Shown here in pieces: positions 25,780-34,067 of a stretch of DNA of 64,000 nucleotides. This DNA is from CAJWPI01 sp964635015 (GTDB taxonomy: Bacteria > Pseudomonadota > Gammaproteobacteria > Magnimaribacterales > Magnimaribacteraceae). The notes below the pieces were generated by a model. That model was not told where the DNA came from, ran no database searches, and saw nothing but the letters and a program-made list of their open reading frames with translations. The stretch's first letter is position 1; each line of letters opens with the position of its first letter. The translations under genes and the position numbers were made by a program. Location: the NCBI GenBank assembly GCA_964635015.1, contig CAZWMS010000002.1, positions 11,726-75,725 of the forward strand, written 5' to 3'.

Positions 25780-26478
25780 TTATCCATCTTTTACATGCAT
25801 CATATAATTAACTCTTATATCTTGGCTTAAATAATAATGATCAGTTAAAGGGTTGTAGCTTAATCCAACTGTTTTCAATAAACTTAATTTATTGGATCCA
25901 ACCCATCCCATTATTTCTGATGGTTTAATAAATTTGGAATAATCATGGGTTCCTTTTGGCAATAATTGAAGGACATACTCCGCTCCTATGACAGAAAAAA
26001 GATAAGATCTAAGATTCCTATTGATAGTAGATAAAAATATGTCTCCACCTCTTTTTAATAACTGAGAACAATCTTGAATTATTTTAGAAGGATCTGGAAT
26101 ATGTTCCAATAATTCTAGACATGTGATGACATCAAAATCTTTATACTTTCCTTCTTTTAAAAGCTGTTCAGTGGAACTTTTTAAGTAGGTGACCTTACTT
26201 CCTACTTTCTTGCCATGAATTTTTGCGGAAAGGACAGTTTTCTCAGATAGATCAATACCTATAACTTCTGCTCCTAGTTTAGAAATTGCTTCAGACAAGA
26301 TTCCTCCACCACAACCAACATCTAGTACTTTTTTACCTTGTAAAGCTACTATTTCTGATATGAATTTAACCCTTAGCGGATTAATTTGATGAAGGGGTTT
26401 AAACTTTCCTTCTTCATCCCACCACTCACTGGCAGAAGCTTCAAATTTTTTTATTTCTTCTTTATCTAGATTTTCCAT
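25780..26478 (-). CDS. ubiG: Ubiquinone biosynthesis O-methyltransferase UbiG
   Basis: 232 residues. It performs both O-methylations in ubiquinone synthesis with SAM. The glycine-rich SAM motif VLDVGCGGGILSE lies at 51-63. ASEWWDEEGKFKPLHQINPLR near the N-terminus and FLSTINRN, GTHDYSKFI and DHYYLSQDIRVNYM-type C-terminal blocks are typical. It is divergent from pntA, with an inverted repeat in the shared promoter region. The HAD phosphatase follows after 2 bases. Confidence 0.95.
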   Translation of the reverse strand: MENLDKEEIKKFEASASEWWDEEGKFKPLHQINPLRVKFISEIVALQGKKVLDVGCGGGILSEAISKLGAEVIGIDLSEKTVLSAKIHGKKVGSKVTYLKSSTEQLLKEGKYKDFDVITCLELLEHIPDPSKIIQDCSQLLKRGGDIFLSTINRNLRSYLFSVIGAEYVLQLLPKGTHDYSKFIKPSEIMGWVGSNKLSLLKTVGLSYNPLTDHYYLSQDIRVNYMMHVKDG

Positions 26479-26514
26479 GTTTATAAAAGACTAAGGAACC
26501 TTTTTCCATATTGT

Positions 26515-26547
26515 GTTAAATTAATGTAAAGCCCAACATTAATTAAC
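26515..26547. promoter_or_regulatory. Inverted repeat in the ubiG/pntA divergent promoter region
   Basis: Left arm GTTAAATTAATGT (26515-26527) and right arm ACATTAATTAAC (26536-26547) are complementary except for one extra A, with an 8-base spacer. It ends 11 bases before the pntA GTG start. It could be an operator for a dimeric regulator or a hairpin in the pntA leader. AT-rich composition tempers the evidence. Confidence 0.4.
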
Positions 26548-26558
26548 AGTTCTTAAAA

Positions 26559-27686
26559 GTGCAAATATTTTTTCCTAAGGAAAAGGATTCTGAGAACAGA
26601 GTTACTATTCTTCCCGAGACGGTGAAGAAGATAGTAGAGTTAGGAATGAATGTAGAAGTTGAATCTTCATTAGGTAAAAATCTCTATTTATCAGATAAAT
26701 TATATATTTCATCCGGAGCTTCAGTTAGCAAAGATAGACAATCTTCTTTATCCTCTTCAGATATAACTTGTAGAATCAATAAACCCAACAAGGACGAAAT
26801 TCAATATTTAAAAGAGAATTCAATCCATATTAGCTTTCTAGACCCTTTTAAAGAAATTGAACTAGTAAAGGAGTTTGCTAAGTCCAGTATAAGTGTTATT
26901 AGTATGGAATTAATTCCACGCATTACTAGAGCTCAAAAGATGGATGCATTAAGTTCTCAAGCCAATTTGGGAGGTTATGCGGCAGTTATTGAAGCTTCAA
27001 AACGTTTAAATAAGTCCTTTCCCATGATGATGACTGCTGCAGGGACAATTTCTCCGTGTAAGGTTTTTGTTATTGGGGTAGGGGTTGCAGGTTTGCAAGC
27101 TATTGCAACAGCCAAGAGATTAGGTGCCAGAGTAGAAGCTTTTGATACACGCCCTGTAGTCAAAGAGCAAGTGAAATCTTTAGGTGCAAGATTTATCCAG
27201 ATAGATATTGGTGAAACAGAAGAAACATCTCAGGGTTATGCAAAGGAGTTGTCAGAAGACCAAATTAAAATGCAACAAGAGGGAATGAAAAAAATTTGTT
27301 CTCAATCGGATGTAGTGATTACTACAGCTCAAGTTTTTGGTAGACCAGCCCCTAGAATCGTAACTCAAAATATGCTTGATGCCATGAATCCAGGGAGTGT
27401 CGTGATTGACATGGCTGTAAGCACTGGAGGAAATGTTGAAGGTTCTATTCCAGATGAAGATGTTACTCATAATGGTGTAACTATAGTAGGGCTTTCAAAT
27501 TTGCCAGGTGAAGTTGCCTTAGATGCATCTCTAGTTTATGGAAATAACTTATTTAATCTTCTAGAAGAATATTGGGATTCAGAAACAAAAGAATTTAAAT
27601 TTGATATCTCTGAAGAAATTTTATCAGGTTGTATAGTTACTCACGGTGGAGAAGTCATTAATTCTATTGTCAAAAAAAGCACTTAA
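26559..27686 (+). CDS. pntAA: NAD(P) transhydrogenase subunit alpha, part 1 (NAD-binding domain I)
   Basis: 375 residues forming the soluble NAD(H)-binding domain I of proton-translocating transhydrogenase. RITRAQKMDALSSQAN (121-136) and the nucleotide-binding GVGVAGLQAIATAKRLGA (173-190) are signature motifs. The start is GTG at 26559. Unlike E. coli, whose alpha subunit fuses this domain to membrane helices, here the helices are in a separate gene 3 bases downstream. Three-gene pnt operons occur in Rhodospirillum rubrum and others. The complex supplies NADPH at the cost of proton motive force. Confidence 0.95.
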   Translation: MQIFFPKEKDSENRVTILPETVKKIVELGMNVEVESSLGKNLYLSDKLYISSGASVSKDRQSSLSSSDITCRINKPNKDEIQYLKENSIHISFLDPFKEIELVKEFAKSSISVISMELIPRITRAQKMDALSSQANLGGYAAVIEASKRLNKSFPMMMTAAGTISPCKVFVIGVGVAGLQAIATAKRLGARVEAFDTRPVVKEQVKSLGARFIQIDIGETEETSQGYAKELSEDQIKMQQEGMKKICSQSDVVITTAQVFGRPAPRIVTQNMLDAMNPGSVVIDMAVSTGGNVEGSIPDEDVTHNGVTIVGLSNLPGEVALDASLVYGNNLFNLLEEYWDSETKEFKFDISEEILSGCIVTHGGEVINSIVKKST

Positions 27687-27689
27687 TAT

Positions 27690-27986
27690 ATGGAAACTCA
27701 ATTAACCCTACTTTTCTTTGTGCTTGTTTTAAGTGTTTTTCTTGGTTTTGAACTAATTTCAAAAGTTCCCTCCACTCTACATACGCCTTTAATGTCGGGA
27801 GCTAATGCAATCTCTGGCATAACTTTGGTGGGAGCATTATTAGCCTCTGGTTCTGGCTTCGCTTCAGAATCTTTATCTGTTCTATTAGGAACAGCCGCGG
27901 TAACTTTTGCTACTATCAATGTAGTGGGTGGTTATCTGGTTACTAATCGAATGTTGTCTATGTTTAAGAAGAAGGAAACCAAATGA
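27690..27986 (+). CDS. pntAB: NAD(P) transhydrogenase subunit alpha, part 2 (membrane)
   Basis: 98 residues with three hydrophobic helices (about 5-25, 37-57 and 62-85), matching the short membrane alpha-2 subunit of split transhydrogenases. FELISKVPSTLHTPLMSGANAISG is the conserved stretch. It follows the domain I gene by 3 bases and overlaps pntB by 4 bases, so the three subunits are translationally coupled. Confidence 0.94.
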   Translation: METQLTLLFFVLVLSVFLGFELISKVPSTLHTPLMSGANAISGITLVGALLASGSGFASESLSVLLGTAAVTFATINVVGGYLVTNRMLSMFKKKETK

Positions 27987-29392
27987 GTTTCTTGGATCAG
28001 TTTAATAGCCAAATACTTGTAAATTTTTCTTATATCCTAGCTTCTATGTTATTTATATTTGGCTTAAAAATGTTGGGTTCCCCTGAAACGGCCAGAAAGG
28101 GTAATCTTGTTTCTTCTTCTGGTATGTTCTTGGCGGTGGTAGTTACATTATTAGATCAAAGCATCATTGATTTTACTTGGATTATAGCTGGAGTTTGTAT
28201 AGGTTCTCTGGTAGGTTTTTTTGCTGCTACAAAAGTAAAAATGACTGCCATGCCAGAGATGGTAGCTCTTTTTAATGGATTTGGAGGTATAGCCAGTCTT
28301 CTAGTTGGCTCATCGGAATACCTAAATGAAGTAAATCAGAGCGCTGCTCTTTTAATAGCTATTTACCTGACAGTCTTGATCGGAGGTATAACTTTCTCTG
28401 GAAGTCTAATTGCTTGGGGAAAACTTTCAGAGACTATTGGTGGCAAACCTTATCTTTACAAAGGTCAACAAATTATAAATTCTCTTCTTCTAGGAATTCT
28501 TATTTTTGCTGGTTTAGAAATGATTTATTTACAGGGAATCTTAACAGAAAATCAATTTCAAATATTGGGTCTAATTTGTTTACTTGCTTTTATTTTAGGT
28601 ATATTGCTTGTTATACCTATAGGGGGAGCTGATATGCCTGTAGTTATAGCCCTTTTAAATAGTTTTTCAGGTTTAGCAGCTTGTGCAGCTGGATTCGTAA
28701 TTTTAAATAATGTATTGATAGTCGCAGGAGCCTTAGTAGGAGCTAGTGGATTAATCCTAACAAATATTATGTGTAAGGCTATGAATAGGTCTTTATCTAA
28801 CGTTCTATTCAGTGGCTTTGGCTCTGTTTCTGATTCTATTTCAGAGGGGAAAATTGACCAAGGTGAAATAAGGCCAGTTAGCTCCGCTGATGCTTATTTA
28901 ATTCTAGAGGCTGCAACATCTGTTTTAATAGTACCAGGTTACGGAATGGCTGTTGCTCAGGCACAACATGCTGTTAGGGAATTGGGAGAACTTTTAGAAG
29001 CAAACGGAGCTGAAGTTAAATATGCTATTCATCCTGTAGCTGGCCGTATGCCTGGGCACATGAATGTTCTTTTAGCTGAGGCTAATGTTTCTTATGATGT
29101 ATTGGTTGAACCAGAAGATGTTAATCCAATAATAGAGACAGTTGATGTTTGCATGGTAATTGGTGCAAACGATGTAGTTAATCCCGATGCAAAAGAAAAT
29201 GAAGGAAGTCCAATTTACGGAATGCCTATTATCGAAGTTGACAGATCCAAGATAATATTTGTACTAAAAAGATCTATGGCGTCAGGTTTTTCAGGTATTG
29301 AAAATCCTTTATTCTTTAGATCAAATACGAGAATGCTTTTCGGGGATGCTAAAGAATCTGTTTCTTCGCTTGTATCAGAATTTAAGGATTAA
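27983..29392 (+). CDS. pntB: NAD(P) transhydrogenase subunit beta
   Basis: 469 residues. The N-terminal half has about nine membrane helices forming the proton path. The C-terminal domain III binds NADP(H): VPGYGMAVAQAQHAVREL, the GRMPGHMNVLLAEA block and GANDVVNPDAKENEGSPIYGMPI are family signatures. It overlaps pntAB by 4 bases. It is the last gene of the operon, with a possible weak terminator about 105 bases downstream in the gap before gyrA. Confidence 0.96.
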   Translation: MSFLDQFNSQILVNFSYILASMLFIFGLKMLGSPETARKGNLVSSSGMFLAVVVTLLDQSIIDFTWIIAGVCIGSLVGFFAATKVKMTAMPEMVALFNGFGGIASLLVGSSEYLNEVNQSAALLIAIYLTVLIGGITFSGSLIAWGKLSETIGGKPYLYKGQQIINSLLLGILIFAGLEMIYLQGILTENQFQILGLICLLAFILGILLVIPIGGADMPVVIALLNSFSGLAACAAGFVILNNVLIVAGALVGASGLILTNIMCKAMNRSLSNVLFSGFGSVSDSISEGKIDQGEIRPVSSADAYLILEAATSVLIVPGYGMAVAQAQHAVRELGELLEANGAEVKYAIHPVAGRMPGHMNVLLAEANVSYDVLVEPEDVNPIIETVDVCMVIGANDVVNPDAKENEGSPIYGMPIIEVDRSKIIFVLKRSMASGFSGIENPLFFRSNTRMLFGDAKESVSSLVSEFKD

Positions 29393-29496
29393 GCAGTAAA
29401 ATTTAGAATTTTTTAACCCCTTTTCCATGTTGGAATATGTTAATATACATACCCAAGTTGGAACTTCACTATTATTCTAAAAAATCAATATACATA

Positions 29497-29520
29497 AGGC
29501 TTTCAGCTGCCTTGGTTTTT
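29497..29520 (+). terminator. Weak intrinsic terminator-like hairpin before gyrA
   Basis: AAGGC and GCCTT arms flank an 8-base loop and are followed by GGTTTTT. It lies 27 bases upstream of the gyrA ATG, so it would end the pnt transcript or act in the gyrA leader. The stem is only five pairs. The rest of the 154-base gap (29393-29546) is AT-rich, with two copies of GTTGGAA 28 bases apart and no convincing promoter pair. Confidence 0.3.
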
Positions 29521-29546
29521 ATTAAAAATAAAATTATCTTTTAATT

Positions 29547-32087
29547 ATGGACGAAGACATAGCAAAAGAAATAATACCAGTAAATATAGAGGATGAACTT
29601 AAAAAATCCTACCTAGACTATGCTATGAGTGTAATAGTGGGCAGAGCTCTTCCGGATGCAAGAGATGGCTTAAAACCTGTTCACAGACGCACCCTTTATG
29701 CAATGCATGATGAGAATAATGAGTGGAATAGACCTCATAAAAAATCTGCAAGGATAGTAGGAAATGTCATTGGAAAATATCACCCACATGGAGATCAAGC
29801 TGTTTATGACACTTTGGTAAGAATGGCTCAGCATTGGTCTTTAAGATATCCCCTAGTTGATCCACAAGGCAATTTTGGTTCAATGGATGGAGATCCTCCT
29901 GCTGCACAAAGATATACGGAAGTTAGAATGTCCAAAATTGCAACAGATTTATTAATTGATTTAGAAAAGGAAACAGTAAATTTTGTTGAAAATTACGATG
30001 GAACTGAAACTATGCCCGAGGTTTTGCCAACAAGGATCCCAAATCTTTTAGTAAATGGATCTTCTGGTATAGCTGTAGGCATGGCAACAAATATGCCTCC
30101 CCACAATTTAAATGAAACTATATCTGCATGTCTTTGTTATATAGAAAATCCAGAAACTTCGTTAGAGGAATTAATAAGTTTAATGCCTGGACCCGATTTT
30201 CCAACTGGAGGAATAATAAATGGAAGGTCTGGAATTATAGAAGCTTATAGAACTGGAAAAGGGAAAGTACAAATTAGAGCAAAAACGGAGATAGAAGATG
30301 AAGGCAGTAGTGATGAAAAGATTGTCATCACTGAAATGCCTTATCTTGTTAACAAAGCTAGGTTAATAGAAAAGATAGCTGAGCTTTCAAGAGATAAAAA
30401 AATAGAAGGTATAAAAGAAATAAGGGATGAATCTGATAAGGATGGAGTGAGGGTAGTTATTGAACTTAAATCTGGTCAAATACCAGATGTCATAATTAAT
30501 AATTTGTATTCACAGACCCAGATGCAAACGGTGTTTGGAATTAACAATGTTGCTTTGGTTGATGGAAAACCCATCTTATTAAATCTTAAACAAATGTTGG
30601 GAGTTTTTTTCAACCATAGAAAAGAAGTGGTTTCTAGGAGAACATTGTTTGATTTAAAAAAAGCTAAAGAAAGAGGCCACATTCTAGAAGGTCTGACAAT
30701 CGCCCTTGTAAATATTGATCAAATGATCAATTTAATTAAGAAATCTAAAGATGGTTCTGAAGCAAAATCTAAACTTCTAAAGAATAAATGGAAATTAGGC
30801 AATGTAATAAAGATGTTAAAGAAGGCTGGAAGAGAAGCTTGTATACCCGATGATATTGGTGATGAAGTTGGTTTAGTCGGAAAATCTTATCAACTTTCAG
30901 ATATACAGGCACAAGCTATTCTAGATATGCGCCTCCAGAGACTGACTGGCTTAGAACAAGATAAATTAATTAAAGAGTATGAAGAGATTATTGAATATAT
31001 AACAAATTTAACTATGATTTTATCTGATCCTGAGAGGCTAAGGACTGTTGTAAAAGAAGAACTTATCGAAATTCAAGATAAATATAAAGATGAAAGAAGA
31101 ACTGCAATACAACAATCTACTGGAGATCTAAGCACTGAAGATCTTATTACTCCTGAAGATAGAGTAGTTACTATTTCACACCAAGGCTATGCAAAAACTC
31201 AACCTTTGGAAGAGTATAGGGCACAAAGAAGAGGGGGCACAGGAAAAACAGCTGCTTCGGTAAAAGATGAAGACTTTGTTGAACAACTCCTAATTGCAAA
31301 TACTCACACTACGCTTCTCTGCTTTTCAAATTTAGGTCAGGTATATTGGTTAAAAGTTTTTCAAATACCTGTTGCAGGTAGATCAGCAAAAGGCAGACCT
31401 TTAGTTAATTTAATTAGATTAAACGATGGTGAAAGGATAACTAGCATGGTTGCAGTAGAGGAATACTCAAAAGACCATTTTGTTTTTATGGCTACTAGGT
31501 ATGGAACAGTAAAAAAGACTTCGCTTACTGAATTTTCTAATCAAAGGAAAGGCGGCAAGAAAGCTATAACTTTGATTGAGGGAGATGAGCTTGTAGGCAC
31601 AACAATCACTGATGGGAATAAGTATGTAATGCTAGTATCAAATGCAGGCAAAGCTTCACATTTTTCTGAGTCTGAAGTTAGGTTTATGGGCAGAGGGGCT
31701 AAAGGGGTTAGGGGGATAAGATTAGTAAAAGATCAACATGTAATCTCTTTAATTATTCCCCAAGAGCAGGCTACTATTCTTACATTAAGTGAGAATGGTT
31801 ATGGTAAGAGATCAAAATCTGAAGATTTTAGAAAGACCCGAAGGGGAGCAAAAGGAGTAATTGCTATGCAAACTTCAGACAGAAATGGAGAATTAATAGG
31901 TGCAGCTCAAGTAAAAGATGAAGATGAGGTCATGCTTATAACTGATAAAGGCATGTTAGTGAGAACTAGGATTTCTGAAATAAACGTTATAGGTAGAAAT
32001 ACCCAAGGCGTAAAGGTCATTAAATTAAAAGATGGAGAGAAACTTGTTAGTTTAGAGTCTATTAGTGAGGAATTTATAACCGACTAA
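29547..32087 (+). CDS. gyrA: DNA gyrase subunit A
   Basis: 846 residues (E. coli 875). With GyrB it introduces negative supercoils. The catalytic tyrosine is Y123 in AQRYTE. The C-terminal pinwheel carries the GyrA box as QRRGGTG, where the E. coli form has K in place of T. The acidic C-terminal tail of E. coli is nearly absent. In the quinolone-determining region, HPHGDQAVYDT, the position of E. coli Ser83 is Gln (Q84 here) while Asp87 is kept (D88). serC follows after 18 bases, the Pseudomonas order. Confidence 0.97.
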   Translation: MDEDIAKEIIPVNIEDELKKSYLDYAMSVIVGRALPDARDGLKPVHRRTLYAMHDENNEWNRPHKKSARIVGNVIGKYHPHGDQAVYDTLVRMAQHWSLRYPLVDPQGNFGSMDGDPPAAQRYTEVRMSKIATDLLIDLEKETVNFVENYDGTETMPEVLPTRIPNLLVNGSSGIAVGMATNMPPHNLNETISACLCYIENPETSLEELISLMPGPDFPTGGIINGRSGIIEAYRTGKGKVQIRAKTEIEDEGSSDEKIVITEMPYLVNKARLIEKIAELSRDKKIEGIKEIRDESDKDGVRVVIELKSGQIPDVIINNLYSQTQMQTVFGINNVALVDGKPILLNLKQMLGVFFNHRKEVVSRRTLFDLKKAKERGHILEGLTIALVNIDQMINLIKKSKDGSEAKSKLLKNKWKLGNVIKMLKKAGREACIPDDIGDEVGLVGKSYQLSDIQAQAILDMRLQRLTGLEQDKLIKEYEEIIEYITNLTMILSDPERLRTVVKEELIEIQDKYKDERRTAIQQSTGDLSTEDLITPEDRVVTISHQGYAKTQPLEEYRAQRRGGTGKTAASVKDEDFVEQLLIANTHTTLLCFSNLGQVYWLKVFQIPVAGRSAKGRPLVNLIRLNDGERITSMVAVEEYSKDHFVFMATRYGTVKKTSLTEFSNQRKGGKKAITLIEGDELVGTTITDGNKYVMLVSNAGKASHFSESEVRFMGRGAKGVRGIRLVKDQHVISLIIPQEQATILTLSENGYGKRSKSEDFRKTRRGAKGVIAMQTSDRNGELIGAAQVKDEDEVMLITDKGMLVRTRISEINVIGRNTQGVKVIKLKDGEKLVSLESISEEFITD

Positions 32088-32105
32088 TAAGGTTACATTA
32101 AGTTA

Positions 32106-33185
32106 ATGAATCGGAAATATAATTTTGGAGCGGGACCAGCAGCATTGCCTTTATCTGTTTTGGAGGAAATTAAGTCAGAAATTCTCAACTGGAGAGATTT
32201 GGGGCTTTCTGTTTTGGAGATTAGTCATAGAAGCGACGAATTTCAGCAGATAGCTAATGAGGCTGCACTAGACTTCAAAGACCTTTTAAATATTTCTGAA
32301 GAATACTGCGTATTGTTCTTACACGGAGGAGCCACCCTTCAGAATGCAATGATCCCTCTAAACTTTAGTTCAAGTGAAGCTACAGTAAGTTATGTAAATT
32401 CTGGATATTGGGCAAAGAGAGCCCTAAATGAAGCCCAGAAGTTTACAAAAGTAGAAATTGCTGCTTCTTCTGAAGAGTCAAATTATAGTTATTTTCCTAA
32501 ACAAGAATCTTGGGAAATAAATAACACTTCTAGATATATCCACATTACTCCCAACGAAACTATAGGAGGAATATCCTTGAGAAAAGTTGATACAATTGAA
32601 ATCCCTTTAATAGCTGATTACTCTTCTAGTATTCTTTCTGAACCTTTAGATATTGAAAAATTTGGAATGATCTATGGAGGCGCACAAAAAAATATTGGTC
32701 CTGCCGGAATGGGATTTTCTGTGATAAAGAAAGATCTTTTAAACAAAGCGCAAGAAATTACTCCAACCATGTTGAATTACAATACCTATTTTGAAACCTT
32801 CTCTATGTACAATACACCTCCAATTTTTTCTTGGTATGTAGCTGGGAAAGTTTTTAAGTGGCTGAAGAATTTAGGAGGTCTAAACAAGATTTCTGAAATA
32901 AATAATAGAAAGTCAAAAAAAATATATAATTTCATAGATAATTCAGATTTTTTCTTAAACAATATACAAGAAGACTCTAGATCAATTATGAATATACCCT
33001 TTCAATTGAGAGACGAATCTCTCAATAAAAAATTCCTAGTTGAGTCTGAAGACTGTAACCTAATAGCTTTGAAGGGTCATCGCTCAGTGGGAGGAATGAG
33101 AGCAAGTATTTACAATGCTATGCCAGAAGAGGGCGTGGATTCTCTAATGGATTTTATGGATTCTTTTGAAAGAAAAAATTCTTAA
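32106..33185 (+). CDS. serC: Phosphoserine aminotransferase
   Basis: 359 residues, normal SerC size. It transaminates 3-phosphohydroxypyruvate to phosphoserine (serine pathway) and also acts in pyridoxal 5'-phosphate synthesis. The PLP lysine is K195 in GGAQKNIGPAG. NFGAGPAALP opens the protein, and HRSVGGMRASIYNA closes it. It follows gyrA by 18 bases and precedes pheA by 2 bases, a conserved gammaproteobacterial run. Confidence 0.96.
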   Translation: MNRKYNFGAGPAALPLSVLEEIKSEILNWRDLGLSVLEISHRSDEFQQIANEAALDFKDLLNISEEYCVLFLHGGATLQNAMIPLNFSSSEATVSYVNSGYWAKRALNEAQKFTKVEIAASSEESNYSYFPKQESWEINNTSRYIHITPNETIGGISLRKVDTIEIPLIADYSSSILSEPLDIEKFGMIYGGAQKNIGPAGMGFSVIKKDLLNKAQEITPTMLNYNTYFETFSMYNTPPIFSWYVAGKVFKWLKNLGGLNKISEINNRKSKKIYNFIDNSDFFLNNIQEDSRSIMNIPFQLRDESLNKKFLVESEDCNLIALKGHRSVGGMRASIYNAMPEEGVDSLMDFMDSFERKNS

Positions 33186-33187
33186 TC

Positions 33188-34063
33188 ATGCCCAAGAAAT
33201 TAGATTCAGATTCTACAAATAATCAGGAAATTTCTTTGGACAGAGACTTAAATATTTCATTTTTAGGTCCTGAAGGAACTTACTCAGATGAGGCTGTTAA
33301 TAAGAAATTTGGATGTCATGTCAACAAAAAACCTTCAGAGGCTATAGAAGGAGTATTTCAAAGAGTTGGCGATAACATAAGTAACTATGGAATAGTACCC
33401 ATAGAGAATTCAAGTGAAGGTACAGTAAATATAACACTTGACTGCCTTTCTTTATCTTCTCTTAAGATTTGTGGTGAGCTGGAGTTAAAAATTAATCATA
33501 ACTTACTAGGAATCAATAAAGATATTCCCAAAGAAGGTTTTGAGATACAAGCCCATGAACAAACCTTAGCCCAATGTAGAATTTGGCTAGATACACATTA
33601 TCCCAATGTAAAAAGAATTCCTGTTAGTAGCAATGCACAAGCAGCTGCAAATGCTAAAAGGTCTAAAAAAATTTATGCCATAGCTGGAGTTTTAGCTGCA
33701 GAGCGATACGACTTAGATATCTTAAAAAGTAATATTCAAGACTATGAAGAAAATACTACAAGATTTATAACTATAGGCCATGATGAGGTTGAGCAAAGTG
33801 GAAAAGATAAAACATCAATAGTGATAACTACTAAGAATACTCCTGGAGCCTTATATAATGTTCTAAAGCCCATAAATAAAGAAGGATTGAATTTAACTCA
33901 CTTAACTTATAGACCATCAAAGACTGATAAGTGGAACTATTCTTTTTTTTTAGATTTTGAAGGACATAAGAATGATAAGAATGTTAGGACATTGTTAGAT
34001 AAGTTAGAAAAAATAGGAGAAAAACTAAAAGTTTTAGGTTCTTATCCTCGGGCAATTGAATAA
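33188..34063 (+). CDS. pheA: Prephenate dehydratase (no chorismate mutase domain)
   Basis: 291 residues. It converts prephenate to phenylpyruvate. The dehydratase domain starts at about residue 22 (ISFLGPEGTYS), with the essential TRF at 191-193. A C-terminal ACT domain follows. Relatives in E. coli and Pseudomonas are P-proteins of about 360-385 residues with an N-terminal chorismate mutase. Here that domain is missing, and serC ends 2 bases upstream, so no room exists for it. The ACT phenylalanine site is also altered: GALV reads GALY (220-223) and ESRP reads TYRP (240-243). Feedback inhibition may therefore differ. Confidence 0.93.
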   Translation: MPKKLDSDSTNNQEISLDRDLNISFLGPEGTYSDEAVNKKFGCHVNKKPSEAIEGVFQRVGDNISNYGIVPIENSSEGTVNITLDCLSLSSLKICGELELKINHNLLGINKDIPKEGFEIQAHEQTLAQCRIWLDTHYPNVKRIPVSSNAQAAANAKRSKKIYAIAGVLAAERYDLDILKSNIQDYEENTTRFITIGHDEVEQSGKDKTSIVITTKNTPGALYNVLKPINKEGLNLTHLTYRPSKTDKWNYSFFLDFEGHKNDKNVRTLLDKLEKIGEKLKVLGSYPRAIE

Positions 34064-34067
34064 TAAA

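Noticed and set aside
27698..27919. Open reading frame antisense to pntAB
   Set aside because: It lies wholly over a clearly recognised membrane subunit with normal spacing; composition mirrors the sense gene.
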